Shown: positions 1-6,807 of the stretch, piece by piece
Position numbering within the stretch: position 1 is the stretch's first letter
How the letters are laid out: every line of letters begins with the position of its first letter
Origin: Treponema sp.
Lineage (GTDB): Bacteria > Spirochaetota > Spirochaetia > Treponematales > Breznakiellaceae
DNA: 8,227 nt
Reading direction: 5' to 3'
Assembly (NCBI GenBank): GCA_031278755.1
Contig: JAITJV010000322.1
Location: 1 to 8,227, forward strand
Notes under the pieces: model-generated
The model's database searches: none
The model's input: only the letters and a program-made list of their open reading frames with translations
What the model was told of the DNA's origin: nothing
Translations under genes and position numbers: made by a program

Positions 1-118
1 CCATCCGGACTGTACCGTCGGCGCCGGAATTTCACCGGTTCGATGCCGGCCGGGCTGGAGCCGCGGCGCGGATTAGCGGGCTATACCGCCGATAGGGAAT
101 TACAGGCGCGGAATCATC
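1..118 (-). ncRNA. FMN riboswitch (RFN element), 3' end cut by window edge
   Basis: Read on the minus strand, the 3' half matches the RFN consensus closely: the segments GGTGAAATTCC, GCCGACGGTACAGTC and CCGGATGG appear in order (positions about 44 down to 1). The 5' half has AATTCCCTATCGGCGGTA and AGCCCGC (about 101 to 70). The RNA would bind FMN and control a riboflavin synthesis or transport gene lying to the left, outside the window. The outermost P1 strand at the 3' side is beyond the edge, so the terminator or SD-sequestering platform is not visible. The 5' arm of P2 departs from the usual GGG (see findings). Identity is confident; functionality is less so. Confidence 0.9.
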
Positions 119-161
119 ATAACACGCGCCGGTTCACCCAACCCTGAAAATCTATAATGCT

Positions 162-190
162 AATATAATCAACGAATCGCCGATAATCAA
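162..190 (-). promoter_or_regulatory. Probable promoter of the FMN-riboswitch transcript
   Basis: On the minus strand a -35 TTGATT (185-190) and a -10 TATATT (162-167) are separated by exactly 17 bp. Transcription would start near 155, about 35 nt before the first recognisable riboswitch base. The stretch sits in a short AT-rich patch between the kinase stop codon and the riboswitch. Inferred by eye only. Confidence 0.6.
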
Positions 191-272
191 CATACCGCGC
201 GGCAGAGCGCGCAAACGCGGTTTGAGGCGGGGTATGAAACCCTCAACACAAACAACAGAACGGCGCCCCGCC
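191..272 (-). other. Kinase 3' intergenic segment with imperfect dyads
   Basis: Downstream of the kinase stop codon lie two imperfect inverted repeats: CCTCAA/TTGAGG arms at 222-227 and 241-246, and CCGCG/CGCGG at 195-199 and 216-220. Neither is followed by a T-run on the minus strand, so neither is a convincing intrinsic terminator. They may still end or stabilise the kinase transcript. No gene is visible here. Confidence 0.3.
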
Positions 273-1727
273 CTAAACCCAACGACCGCCTGAATCTTTC
301 AGGGCGGCGTAACTTTCCCGGTATCTGGTGAAAATCCTTCCGTATAATTCATTTTTTTTCTCATCGGGATGCCAGATTTTCCCTATACCCACCAGATCGG
401 AAGCGGCCTCGGCGAAACCGCCGTATTTCCCCAGCGCCGCGGCGCCTATCACCGCAAGCCCCAAAAGCCCGGCATCCCGGTGAGCCTGCGTCAATACATC
501 CTTTCCGGTAATATCCGCCTTAATCTGATTGAGAACCGGGCTTTCCGCGGTGCCCCCGGTTACCCGGAGTTCCCCGACCTTTGCCCCGGCTTCCTCCATC
601 ACGGCGATTACATCCCGGATCGCAAGGCATATTCCTTCAGCGACGGCCCGGGCAATATGCTCCCTGCCCGACGAAAGGCTGAGGCCGGAAAAAACACCCC
701 GCGCCCCACTGTCCCAGATGGGGGCGCGCTCTCCGGCCAAATAGGGGAGAAAGACAATGCCTCCCGCCCCGGGGCCTCCCGCTTCGGCAAGTTGATAAAA
801 TTTTTCATACCCCGAATCCGCCTGCGAATTTGCCGGGGCAATCCCCAGCACGTTCATACACCAGTCCACAGCCTTGCCGGTAGTAGAGATAATTCCCGAC
901 AGGTTCCACCAGGGTTTTACCGGATGGCCGTATGACATAAGCCGCCTGTCGATGATCCTCTTTTCGGTACAGACATTGATTCCCTCGGAGCTGCCCGAAC
1001 GGTCGCAGACTTGCCCGGGAGAAACCGCTCCGGCCCCAAGGATGGCTACGAAGAAGTCGGGCCCTCCGGCAATAACCGGCGCTCCGGCGGGAAGCCCAAG
1101 ACGCGCGGCAACGCCGGCCGGCAATGTCCCGAAAACATCACCGGGAGAAATAAAGGGGGGAAATTTCCCGCCATCAAGGGCGAGCTTTTCCAGAACATCC
1201 CTGTTCCAGTACCAGCGGTCAAAACCTTCGGAGGGAAAGATCGTCCAGGCCCCGCCGGTCAGGGCATAGGCAAGGTATTCAGGACAGTTAAGAAAAAAAC
1301 AGGTCTTTTCATACAGTTCAGGTTCATTGTTTTTGATATCCAGCGCCTTGGGAAGAAAAAAACTCGAATCGACAAATTCCCCCACCGCCGCGGAAACCTC
1401 CTCGGCGGCCGCCCGCCGGTCAAGCCAGAGCCTTGCCGGAGCCGACTCAAGCCGCAGTTCCCCGCCCGCCAGCCGCGGCTTCCCAAGAACCGGAACCAGG
1501 GTCGGGCCGTTCCCGCTTATCACCAGGGCCTCCGTCTTTGAAAGATTTTGCGAAGGCAGGCGGGCGCAGCATTCCCCAAAAGCCCGGAGCCATTGCTCCG
1601 GGTCCGCCTCACAGCGGCCGTTTTCATTTAACGACAGGGGCAAAAAAACAGAAGCGCGGCAGCTTCCGTCAAAATTCCAAAGGGCGGCTTTAAAGGTCGA
1701 CGTCCCGATATCAACGGTAAGTATCAC
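273..1727 (-). CDS. FGGY-family carbohydrate kinase (xylulokinase-like)
   Basis: A 484-residue cytoplasmic kinase that would phosphorylate a sugar or polyol with ATP. Family marks in order are: the N-terminal phosphate loop DIGTSTFKAALW (residues 6-17); the sugar-side motif WLDRRA (101-106); GGPDFF (221-226), where Asp224 is the expected catalytic base; the PYLAGERAPIWDSGARGVFSGL region (328-349); and the C-terminal ATP-binding TGGTAES segment (390-396). Length is normal for the family (about 480-520). The start is a GTG at 1725-1727, giving the correct MILTVDIGTS terminus. No Shine-Dalgarno is visible and a -10 box lies only 9 bp upstream, so the mRNA may be leaderless or nearly so. Specificity (xylulose, gluconate, another sugar, or autoinducer-2 as in LsrK) cannot be read from sequence. 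It is separated from the catechol operon by a terminator, so it is probably not part of that pathway. Confidence 0.9.
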   Translation of the reverse strand: MILTVDIGTSTFKAALWNFDGSCRASVFLPLSLNENGRCEADPEQWLRAFGECCARLPSQNLSKTEALVISGNGPTLVPVLGKPRLAGGELRLESAPARLWLDRRAAAEEVSAAVGEFVDSSFFLPKALDIKNNEPELYEKTCFFLNCPEYLAYALTGGAWTIFPSEGFDRWYWNRDVLEKLALDGGKFPPFISPGDVFGTLPAGVAARLGLPAGAPVIAGGPDFFVAILGAGAVSPGQVCDRSGSSEGINVCTEKRIIDRRLMSYGHPVKPWWNLSGIISTTGKAVDWCMNVLGIAPANSQADSGYEKFYQLAEAGGPGAGGIVFLPYLAGERAPIWDSGARGVFSGLSLSSGREHIARAVAEGICLAIRDVIAVMEEAGAKVGELRVTGGTAESPVLNQIKADITGKDVLTQAHRDAGLLGLAVIGAAALGKYGGFAEAASDLVGIGKIWHPDEKKNELYGRIFTRYRESYAALKDSGGRWV

Positions 1728-1736
1728 TGTAGTTCA

Positions 1737-1765
1737 AGTATAATTGCCATCACTGTTTCCGTAAA
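1737..1765 (-). promoter_or_regulatory. Probable promoter of the FGGY kinase
   Basis: Minus-strand -35 TTTACG (1760-1765) and -10 TATACT (1737-1742) with a 17-bp spacer. The expected start of transcription is within a few bases of the GTG start codon at 1727. It lies just downstream of the meta-operon terminator, which supports an independent transcription unit. Confidence 0.6.
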
Positions 1766-1768
1766 CAG
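1753..1768. promoter_or_regulatory. Inverted repeat over the kinase -35 box (putative operator)
   Basis: CTGTTTCCGTAAACAG is a perfect 6-bp inverted repeat with a 4-bp centre. It covers the whole proposed -35 hexamer (1760-1765). The placement suits a repressor of a sugar-inducible kinase gene. No regulator gene is visible nearby, so the binding protein is unknown. Confidence 0.45.
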
Positions 1769-1795
1769 CGCCCGAATCCCCGCCCGCCGGAACAT

Positions 1796-1828
1796 AAAAA
1801 ACCCCGTCCGGGGTTCGTTCCGGACGGG
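1796..1828 (-). terminator. Intrinsic terminator of the meta-cleavage operon
   Basis: On the minus strand CCCGTCCGG (1820-1828) pairs perfectly with CCGGACGGG (1803-1811) across an 8-nt loop. The stem is followed by one G and six T (plus-strand A-run 1796-1801). It begins 24 bp after the dioxygenase stop codon, so it ends the catechol operon before the kinase. Confidence 0.92.
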
Positions 1829-1851
1829 ATCGGTTAAACAGGCAAGTCCGC

Positions 1852-2778
1852 TTAAGTGACGATCTCCAGGAAGCTGGGGATCATTTCGCCCGAGAAATAG
1901 AAAAGGCCGCGTCCGAGCTGATCCGCATCCCAGATCCGCTGCGGGCTGTCGGGATAGGCGGTGTAGCCGCCGCAGTAGGTTTCGATGCGGTTGCCCGACG
2001 GTTCCCAGAAGTAGATCGTAAGGCCGCGGGTGATCGCGTGCCGCGTGGGTCCTATGTCCAGTTTAAGATGGTTGACCGCAATAAGGTCGGCGGCGTTGAG
2101 GATGTCTTCCCAGGTCTGGAGATAGAAGCCAATATGGTGAATGGTGTTCGGCTTGGGATATTCAACGAAGGCCAGATCGTGCGGCTTGTTGTTGCCGGTA
2201 ATCCAGGTTGCAAGGCGCTTGCCGTCGGGGGTGTTGCAGATTTCGGGAACGTACATGCCGAATACTTCTTTCATGAAGCGTTCCGCTTCTTCAATACCGG
2301 GTCCGTACAGAAGGAAATGGTCCAGCCGGACCGCCCTCATGCCGCGGGGGGGTTCATTCCAGATGTCGGGGTTGCGGATCTGGGGATGCTTTTGGGCCAT
2401 TTCAACATCGGCGTAGATATGAAATTCGTGGCCGGTACAAAGTTTGAATTTATACTGCTTGCCGAAACCGGGCTGTTCGGTATTGGGAGCGACTTCCGTC
2501 ACCTTGTAGCCGAATTTTTCCGTCTTTGCCTTGATGTCCTCAAGCTCCTGAACATTGACTACCTTGAAGCCTACATAATCAAGACCGGCGGTTTTGTCCA
2601 TGTGAAGCACGACGCTGTGATGATCAAATTCATCATAAGCCTTGAGCATGACTCTGCCGTCGCTGGTGCGGCCAACCTCATCCAAACCAAGGATGTTCTT
2701 GTAAAAGTCAAGTGTTTTGTCTAAATCCAGTACCCTTAACTGGATAAGACCCGGGCGAACGGTACCATGAAATGCCAT
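1852..2778 (-). CDS. xylE: Catechol 2,3-dioxygenase (extradiol, XylE/DmpB type)
   Basis: Cleaves catechol with O2 to 2-hydroxymuconate semialdehyde using mononuclear Fe(II). The 308-residue protein aligns end to end with the 307-residue P. putida XylE as I remember it, for example RPGLIQLRVLD, the GFKVV segment, the LDHFLLYG segment, the DIGPTRH segment and IYFWEPSGNR. It has the two vicinal-oxygen-chelate domains. The metal ligands are intact: His154, His215 and Glu266 (XylE His153, His214, Glu265). So are the second-shell residues His200, His247 and Tyr256. Nothing suggests decay. The ATG at 2776-2778 has a strong GGAGG site at 2785-2789, six bases upstream. It is the last gene of the operon, 29 bp after the ferredoxin and directly before the terminator. 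The substrate could include methylcatechols. Function is well supported. Confidence 0.97.
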   Translation of the reverse strand: MAFHGTVRPGLIQLRVLDLDKTLDFYKNILGLDEVGRTSDGRVMLKAYDEFDHHSVVLHMDKTAGLDYVGFKVVNVQELEDIKAKTEKFGYKVTEVAPNTEQPGFGKQYKFKLCTGHEFHIYADVEMAQKHPQIRNPDIWNEPPRGMRAVRLDHFLLYGPGIEEAERFMKEVFGMYVPEICNTPDGKRLATWITGNNKPHDLAFVEYPKPNTIHHIGFYLQTWEDILNAADLIAVNHLKLDIGPTRHAITRGLTIYFWEPSGNRIETYCGGYTAYPDSPQRIWDADQLGRGLFYFSGEMIPSFLEIVT

Positions 2779-2807
2779 AGTTTACCTCCAAAAAAATAAG
2801 TAACTTG

Positions 2808-3146
2808 TTAAACCCGTGCGACAACCATGTCGCTTCGGGGCTGAACACAACACACAAGAACAACGCCGTTTTTTATATCTTTTTCATTTATATGGGCCGC
2901 GCTCATGGTTTTGAACTGACGCCATTTGCCGGACACAACCCGCATGCGGCAGATTCCGCAGCCGCCGCCGCAACACCCGTGATTTTTAAGGCCCGCCCGG
3001 TTGTGGATCATACGATGAAACACAACTTCGTCGTCGGCGCAGTCAAAAACCTTGCCCGTATCCTTTACGGTGATCCGGTATTTCCGTCCGGAAGGCGCGC
3101 TTAAAACGGCTCTAGGCCCTGTTTTGAGAAAGCTGGTAAGCCACAT
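2808..3146 (-). CDS. xylT: [2Fe-2S] ferredoxin, XylT-like (dioxygenase reactivation)
   Basis: A 112-residue plant-type ferredoxin. XylT-class proteins re-reduce the Fe(III) of oxidised catechol 2,3-dioxygenase. The cluster motif is GCCGGGCGIC with ligands expected at Cys58, Cys63 and Cys66 (C-x4-C-x2-C) and a distal Cys99 in the LVCCVQPRSD segment. The pattern around these, including the MSAAH segment and the C-terminal RSD, mirrors XylT. Residues 59 and 100 are extra cysteines adjacent to ligands, and Cys36 lies where XylT also has one. Residues 1-21 are an extension relative to XylT. The ATG at 3144-3146 lies inside the aldolase gene (35-bp overlap) with GGAGG about 12 nt upstream; no better start codon follows. 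The position directly before the dioxygenase gene supports the role. Confidence 0.88.
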   Translation of the reverse strand: MWLTSFLKTGPRAVLSAPSGRKYRITVKDTGKVFDCADDEVVFHRMIHNRAGLKNHGCCGGGCGICRMRVVSGKWRQFKTMSAAHINEKDIKNGVVLVCCVQPRSDMVVARV

Positions 3147-4122
3147 CGACTATCATGTCCTCCTGTCCGCCGACCATGCGGCGCTTCCCTAATTCCACAA
3201 GAATATCCCGCGCAGGTACACCGAATTTTTCCGAAGCGCGCCTTGTATGCAAAAGGAAACTCGAATACACTCCCGCATAACCGAGCATAAGCGAATCGGT
3301 GCGTATCGCCTGGGGCCTCTGCATAATCGGCTCCACCACGTCTTCGGCCAGATCCATCAGGGCGTAGGCGTCAATGCCCGTGTCATACCCCAGCCGGTGG
3401 AGCACCGCGCAAAGGACTTCGATCTGGGTGTTTCCCGCGCCGGCTCCAAGGCCCCGGCAGGTGGCGTCGATATAATCCGCCCCTTCCTCCACGGCCGCCA
3501 GGGAATTGGCAACCGCCAGACCCAGGTTGTTGTGCGCGTGAAAGCCCGCGGGGATCTGTATCGCCGCTTTGAGCGCCCCTACCCTGGCTTTGACGTCTTC
3601 GGGAACCATGTAGCCGGAGGAATCAGCCAGGTTGATATAGTCCGCGCCGGCGTCCACAAATATCTTCGCCTGCTCAACAATTTTTTCCGGCTCCGCCATG
3701 TGGGTCATCATGAGAAAACCAACGGCGAACATGCCGTTCTGCTTTGCCCAGCCTATGTGCTGTATGGCAATGTCGGCTTCGGTTACATGGGTGGCGACGC
3801 GCACCGCATTGGCCCCCTTCTCGCGGGCGTTCTTCAAGTCTTCGATGGTGCCTATCCCCGGAAGGAGCAGCACGCCGAGTTTTGCGTTCTTTACCACCGA
3901 AGCCGCCGCCGCAAGCAGTTCAAGCTCCTGTACTTTGGAGAACCCGTAATTAATGGAAGAACCGGCAATGCCGTCGCCGTGGCTTATCTCGATAAGATCG
4001 ACCCCGGCCTTATCAAGCCCCCCGGCAATAGCCCCGGCCTGTTCCACGGTAAAGGAATGGCTTACCGCATGGCTTCCGTCCCTCAAGGTAGTGTCTACAA
4101 TATGAATCGCGCCGGCTCTCAT
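3112..4122 (-). CDS. dmpG: 4-hydroxy-2-oxovalerate aldolase (DmpG/MhpE/BphI type)
   Basis: Divalent-metal-dependent class II aldolase splitting 4-hydroxy-2-oxovalerate into pyruvate and acetaldehyde. The 336-residue protein has the HMGL-like TIM-barrel signature TTLRDGSHA (11-19) with Arg14, Asp15 and His18. The metal-binding GFHAHNNLG motif (193-201) carries His195 and His197. The C-terminal GYAGVYSSF segment (281-289) contains the conserved active-site tyrosine, probably Tyr286. DmpG normally forms a complex with the acetaldehyde dehydrogenase and channels acetaldehyde to it. Here the genes overlap by four bases (ATGA at 4119-4122), consistent with coupled translation and 1:1 assembly. The SD is a weak GGGGG run within the upstream gene. 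Its 3' end overlaps the ferredoxin start by 35 bp. Confidence 0.96.
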   Translation of the reverse strand: MRAGAIHIVDTTLRDGSHAVSHSFTVEQAGAIAGGLDKAGVDLIEISHGDGIAGSSINYGFSKVQELELLAAAASVVKNAKLGVLLLPGIGTIEDLKNAREKGANAVRVATHVTEADIAIQHIGWAKQNGMFAVGFLMMTHMAEPEKIVEQAKIFVDAGADYINLADSSGYMVPEDVKARVGALKAAIQIPAGFHAHNNLGLAVANSLAAVEEGADYIDATCRGLGAGAGNTQIEVLCAVLHRLGYDTGIDAYALMDLAEDVVEPIMQRPQAIRTDSLMLGYAGVYSSFLLHTRRASEKFGVPARDILVELGKRRMVGGQEDMIVDVAYQLSQNRA

Positions 4123-4985
4123 GATACCCCCAGCATTTTTGCGGCGAGTTTTTCCGCCACGGCGACCGCGGCCTGGTTGATAATATCCAGGTTCCCCGAA
4201 TAAGAGGGAAGAAAATCCCCCGCTCCTTCCACTTCGATGATCACCGTTACCTTGCCGCCGTCTATTACCGGCGGCACCCGCAAACGGTACCCGGGCACAT
4301 AACCCTGCACCTCACGGACGATGTCATTCACCGATTCGATGATCTTTTTTTCATCCGGATTCTTCACCAGCGCGTACACCGTATTGGTCATCATCAGCGG
4401 AGGCTCCGCCGGGTTAAGGACGATGATCGCCTTGCTCCGGTCCGCCCCGCCTATAACATGCAGGGCCCTGGCGGTAGTTTCGGTAAACTCGTCGATGTTC
4501 GCCCTGGTCCCCGGCCCCGCGCTCCTGCTGGAAATGCAGGAAACAATCTCGCCGTATTCCACATCCGCCGCGCGGTTGATCGCAAACATGACGGGGACCG
4601 TAGCCTGTCCGCCGCATGTTACCATGTTGAAGTCCGTCTCGTTTGTCAGCTTGTCCAGATTGACGCAGGGAACCACATAGGGTCCCACCGCCGCGGGAGT
4701 CATGTCCACGGCAATCTTCCCCGCCGCTTTGAGTATGGGCGAATTGTGAAGATGGGCCCTGGCGCTGGTTGCGTCGAAAACAAATTTCACGTCAGGTTCG
4801 GCGGCCACCGCGTCCACGCCCTGAATGGACGTCTTGAAGCCCAGCCCCTGCGCCCGTTTGATCCCTTCGGACTCGACGATCCCCGCCATGATGTGCATTT
4901 GCAGATGTTTGCTCTTCATGACTTTGTACATAAGATCGCTGCCGATGTTGCCGGGACCTATGATACCGACCTTTACCTTCTCCAT
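4119..4985 (-). CDS. dmpF: Acetaldehyde dehydrogenase, acylating (DmpF/MhpF type)
   Basis: Converts acetaldehyde, NAD+ and CoA to acetyl-CoA, the final step of the pathway. The N-terminal Rossmann motif [12 protein letters not shown] spans residues 7-18. The catalytic cysteine is Cys124 in [12 protein letters not shown], and later segments such as the [20 protein letters not shown] block (155-174) and NPAEPP match the family. At 288 residues it is slightly short against the usual 300-312 but has no missing motif. The ATG at 4983-4985 is preceded by a GAGGCGG ribosome site. An unusually long 124-bp gap with hairpins separates it from the hydratase gene upstream. Downstream it overlaps the aldolase gene by four bases. 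Excess acetaldehyde from fermentation could also be handled by this enzyme, but context favours the catechol route. Confidence 0.96.
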   Translation of the reverse strand: MEKVKVGIIGPGNIGSDLMYKVMKSKHLQMHIMAGIVESEGIKRAQGLGFKTSIQGVDAVAAEPDVKFVFDATSARAHLHNSPILKAAGKIAVDMTPAAVGPYVVPCVNLDKLTNETDFNMVTCGGQATVPVMFAINRAADVEYGEIVSCISSRSAGPGTRANIDEFTETTARALHVIGGADRSKAIIVLNPAEPPLMMTNTVYALVKNPDEKKIIESVNDIVREVQGYVPGYRLRVPPVIDGGKVTVIIEVEGAGDFLPSYSGNLDIINQAAVAVAEKLAAKMLGVS

Positions 4986-5109
4986 AAACGACCGCCTCTT
5001 TTGGTCATATAAGGGATAACAACCCTTTTCTTAATCTTTCCAAAATGCCCCGCATTTTGCTGTTTTTTAGCGTCCGCCGTTCAAAAACTTCGGCTTTTGA
5101 ACAACTTTG
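4986..5109 (-). other. Structured intercistronic spacer in the meta operon
   Basis: A 124-bp non-coding spacer in an operon whose other junctions are between -35 and +29 bp. It holds perfect inverted repeats at 5079-5102 (GTTCAAAA/TTTTGAAC) and 5041-5059 (CAAAATGC/GCATTTTG, 3-nt loop). A 5-bp dyad lies at 5011-5027 (AAGGG/CCCTT), and a 4-bp pair GACC/GGTC (4990-5006) brackets the ribosome site of the acetaldehyde dehydrogenase. No T-run follows a stem on the minus strand, so these are not standard terminators. They may set mRNA processing, stability or translation of the distal genes. Confidence 0.6.
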
Positions 5110-5892
5110 TTACACAAACTCCGCTTCCACTTTTCCAAAGGTTGAAAATTCCGCGGTGAACCGGTCGCCTTTCCTGGCCGCCGGAGCCGCGGAAAAAGCG
5201 CCCGAGAGGATCACCTCTCCGGCCTTGAGCGTTACCCCGTAACCCCAAAGGCGGTTGGCAAGCCAGGCGACGGAAACGCAGGGATCGCCCAGGACCGCCG
5301 CGCCCGTGCCTTCCCCGGCAAGTTCACCGCCGTTTTTCCAGAGCTTCATTGAAACGGCGGGAAGATCCGCTTCGTCAAGTCTGAGCCTCTTCTTCCCCAA
5401 AATATAGCGTCCCGATGAAGCGTTGTCCGACACCGTATCAACCAGCTTGATCTTCCAGTCCGCGATGCGGCTGTCCACGATCTCGAAAGCCGCAACGACA
5501 TAATCCGTCGCCCTGAGAACGTCTTCGCGGGTTACTTTGCCGCCCGCAAGATCTTCCTTCAGGATAAAGGCGATCTCCCCTTCGATCTTGGGCTGCATCA
5601 GGACGCCGGCGTCAACGTTTCCATCTTTGCAATCCATGGCTGCGTAAAGATGTCCGTAATCAGGCTCGCTGACGCCAAACTGTTTTTGGATGCCCGTCGA
5701 GGTGAGGCCTATCTTCTTCCCCGAAATGACATGCCCCATGTCCAGCACGCGCCGCACATTGGCAAGCTGAATGCTGTACGCATCGTCTATGGTAAGGGAA
5801 GGTTCCTGATCCGTAAGCGGCGCTATAGACTTCCGCGAACGTTCGGCGTTGAAAAGCTGTTCCGCGAGAGCGGCTATCTTTTTCTGATCCAT
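5110..5892 (-). CDS. dmpE: 2-oxopent-4-enoate hydratase (DmpE/MhpD/XylJ type)
   Basis: Adds water to 2-hydroxypenta-2,4-dienoate to give 4-hydroxy-2-oxovalerate, with a divalent metal. The 260-residue protein has the usual family length. It shows the GKKIGLTS motif (58-65), PKIEGEIAFIL (101-111) with candidate metal-binding Glu104 and Glu106, and AFEIVDSRIADWKIKLVDTV (135-154) with candidate third ligand Glu137. The related decarboxylase XylI/DmpH shares this fold and some motifs. I prefer hydratase because the pathway around it lacks the dehydrogenase and tautomerase that a decarboxylase would need, while a hydratase is required. The ATG at 5890-5892 is 11 bp after the hydrolase stop, with GAGGCGG as ribosome site. 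Confidence 0.9.
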   Translation of the reverse strand: MDQKKIAALAEQLFNAERSRKSIAPLTDQEPSLTIDDAYSIQLANVRRVLDMGHVISGKKIGLTSTGIQKQFGVSEPDYGHLYAAMDCKDGNVDAGVLMQPKIEGEIAFILKEDLAGGKVTREDVLRATDYVVAAFEIVDSRIADWKIKLVDTVSDNASSGRYILGKKRLRLDEADLPAVSMKLWKNGGELAGEGTGAAVLGDPCVSVAWLANRLWGYGVTLKAGEVILSGAFSAAPAARKGDRFTAEFSTFGKVEAEFV

Positions 5893-5903
5893 GGCCGCCT
5901 CGT

Positions 5904-6728
5904 TTACCGTTTGAAGAAATTACGGATCAAATCGGCGAATTCCTTGACCTTCTCAATCTGGGTCCAGTGGCCGCAGTGCCCGAACACGTGAAGCTCGGCC
6001 TTGTCGATAAGCCGGAGGAGTTTGAAGGAATTTTCGGGGGGAATGACGCGGTCTTCCCTGCCGTGGACAATGAGGGTTTCGTGGGGAATGTTGCGGATAA
6101 AGTTTTCGTTCCCCGCCATAGCCTCCACCCCTTTCTGGCGCGGCTCGGGGAACAGGGCGTGGAAGCTTTCCTGGAAACCGGGCTGTATGCTGGATTCGTA
6201 ACGGCTCTTGATCAAATCCCTGGTGGCAAAACTATGGTCGTAGGTAAAAATTTCAAGCAGTTCTTCCATGGCCTCAAGGGAAGGCTCGTAGCCCCACACC
6301 TGATCCAGGCCGTAGGTGAGGGGGAAGCTGACCCCCATGGCCCCCATGAGGACCAGCTTGTTTACCCGCTGGGGGTATTTAACCGCCAGGGACAGAGCCA
6401 AAGCGCCGCCGAAAGAATTGCCCACCAGGTTGGTCTTTTCGATTTTGAGGGCGTCCAGAAGATCGACGGTCTGCTGAACCCAGCCGTTCATGGTTTCTTT
6501 TCTGCCGGGAACCCGCTCCGTAAAGCCGAAACCGGACATATCCGGCGCAATAATGCGGAAATCGTCCTTGATAAGGGGGAAAAGCCTGCCCCAGTTAGCC
6601 CACGCGGTAACTCCGGGACCCGAACCGTGAAGCAGGGTTACGGGGTACCCTTTGCCGAGATCGTGATAATTGGTCTTGAAACCGCCCGTTTGAATACTGT
6701 TGGCAATTTCCGGTCTTTGCTCTGCCAT
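5904..6728 (-). CDS. dmpD: 2-hydroxymuconate-semialdehyde hydrolase (DmpD/XylF type)
   Basis: An alpha/beta hydrolase that cleaves the C-C bond of the ring-fission product, releasing formate and 2-hydroxypenta-2,4-dienoate. The 274-residue protein resembles P. putida DmpD closely along its length as I recall it: the HGSGPGVTAWANW oxyanion-hole region (34-46), APDMSGFG, the nucleophile elbow GNSFGG (103-108) with Ser105, HGREDRVIP (222-230) with Asp226, and FGHCGHWTQIE (249-259) with His254. The triad is complete. It is the first gene of the operon. The ATG at 6726-6728 has an AGGAG site at 6735-6739, six bases upstream, and the promoter lies about 40-70 bp beyond. BphD- and MhpC-type hydrolases are alternatives, but the DmpD-specific stretches and the catechol dioxygenase favour this call. 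Confidence 0.95.
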   Translation of the reverse strand: MAEQRPEIANSIQTGGFKTNYHDLGKGYPVTLLHGSGPGVTAWANWGRLFPLIKDDFRIIAPDMSGFGFTERVPGRKETMNGWVQQTVDLLDALKIEKTNLVGNSFGGALALSLAVKYPQRVNKLVLMGAMGVSFPLTYGLDQVWGYEPSLEAMEELLEIFTYDHSFATRDLIKSRYESSIQPGFQESFHALFPEPRQKGVEAMAGNENFIRNIPHETLIVHGREDRVIPPENSFKLLRLIDKAELHVFGHCGHWTQIEKVKEFADLIRNFFKR

Positions 6729-6770
6729 AAGAATCTCCTAAAAATATAAAAGTCTATTTGGGATACGCAT

Positions 6771-6799
6771 ATTGTGCCCCTGTTTTTTCCGGTTGTCAA
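6771..6799 (-). promoter_or_regulatory. Promoter of the meta-cleavage operon
   Basis: Minus-strand -35 TTGACA (6794-6799) is a perfect consensus and -10 CACAAT (6771-6776) matches four of six, with a 17-bp spacer. Transcription would start near 6764, about 36 nt before the hydrolase ATG. The near-consensus -35 suggests a sigma-70 promoter controlled mainly by the dyads over and beside it. Confidence 0.8.
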
Positions 6800-6807
6800 G
6801 GAAAAAA
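6783..6807. promoter_or_regulatory. Dyad spanning the meta-operon -35 box
   Basis: TTTTTTCC (6783-6790) and GGAAAAAA (6800-6807) are perfect 8-bp inverted arms around a 9-bp centre that contains the -35 hexamer. Binding here would block RNA polymerase, so a repressor site is the simplest reading. Part of the symmetry comes from homopolymer runs, which lowers confidence. Confidence 0.45.

Noticed and set aside
2038..2724. Plus-strand ORF of 228 codons opposite the dioxygenase gene
   Set aside because: It is antisense to a clear XylE homologue with all metal ligands. The predicted protein has no recognisable motif.
3247..4203. Plus-strand ORF of 318 codons opposite the aldolase gene
   Set aside because: A long antisense frame is common in GC-rich coding DNA; the minus strand carries an intact DmpG-type aldolase. 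The product has no family features.
5041..5068. Plus-strand intrinsic terminator (hairpin plus T-run at 5063-5068)
   Set aside because: A stem followed by T6 exists on the plus strand, but no plus-strand gene is upstream to be terminated. The hairpins are better seen as intercistronic structure of the minus-strand operon.
5967..6749. Plus-strand ORF of 260 codons opposite the hydrolase gene
   Set aside because: It is antisense to a complete DmpD-type hydrolase and has no recognisable domain.
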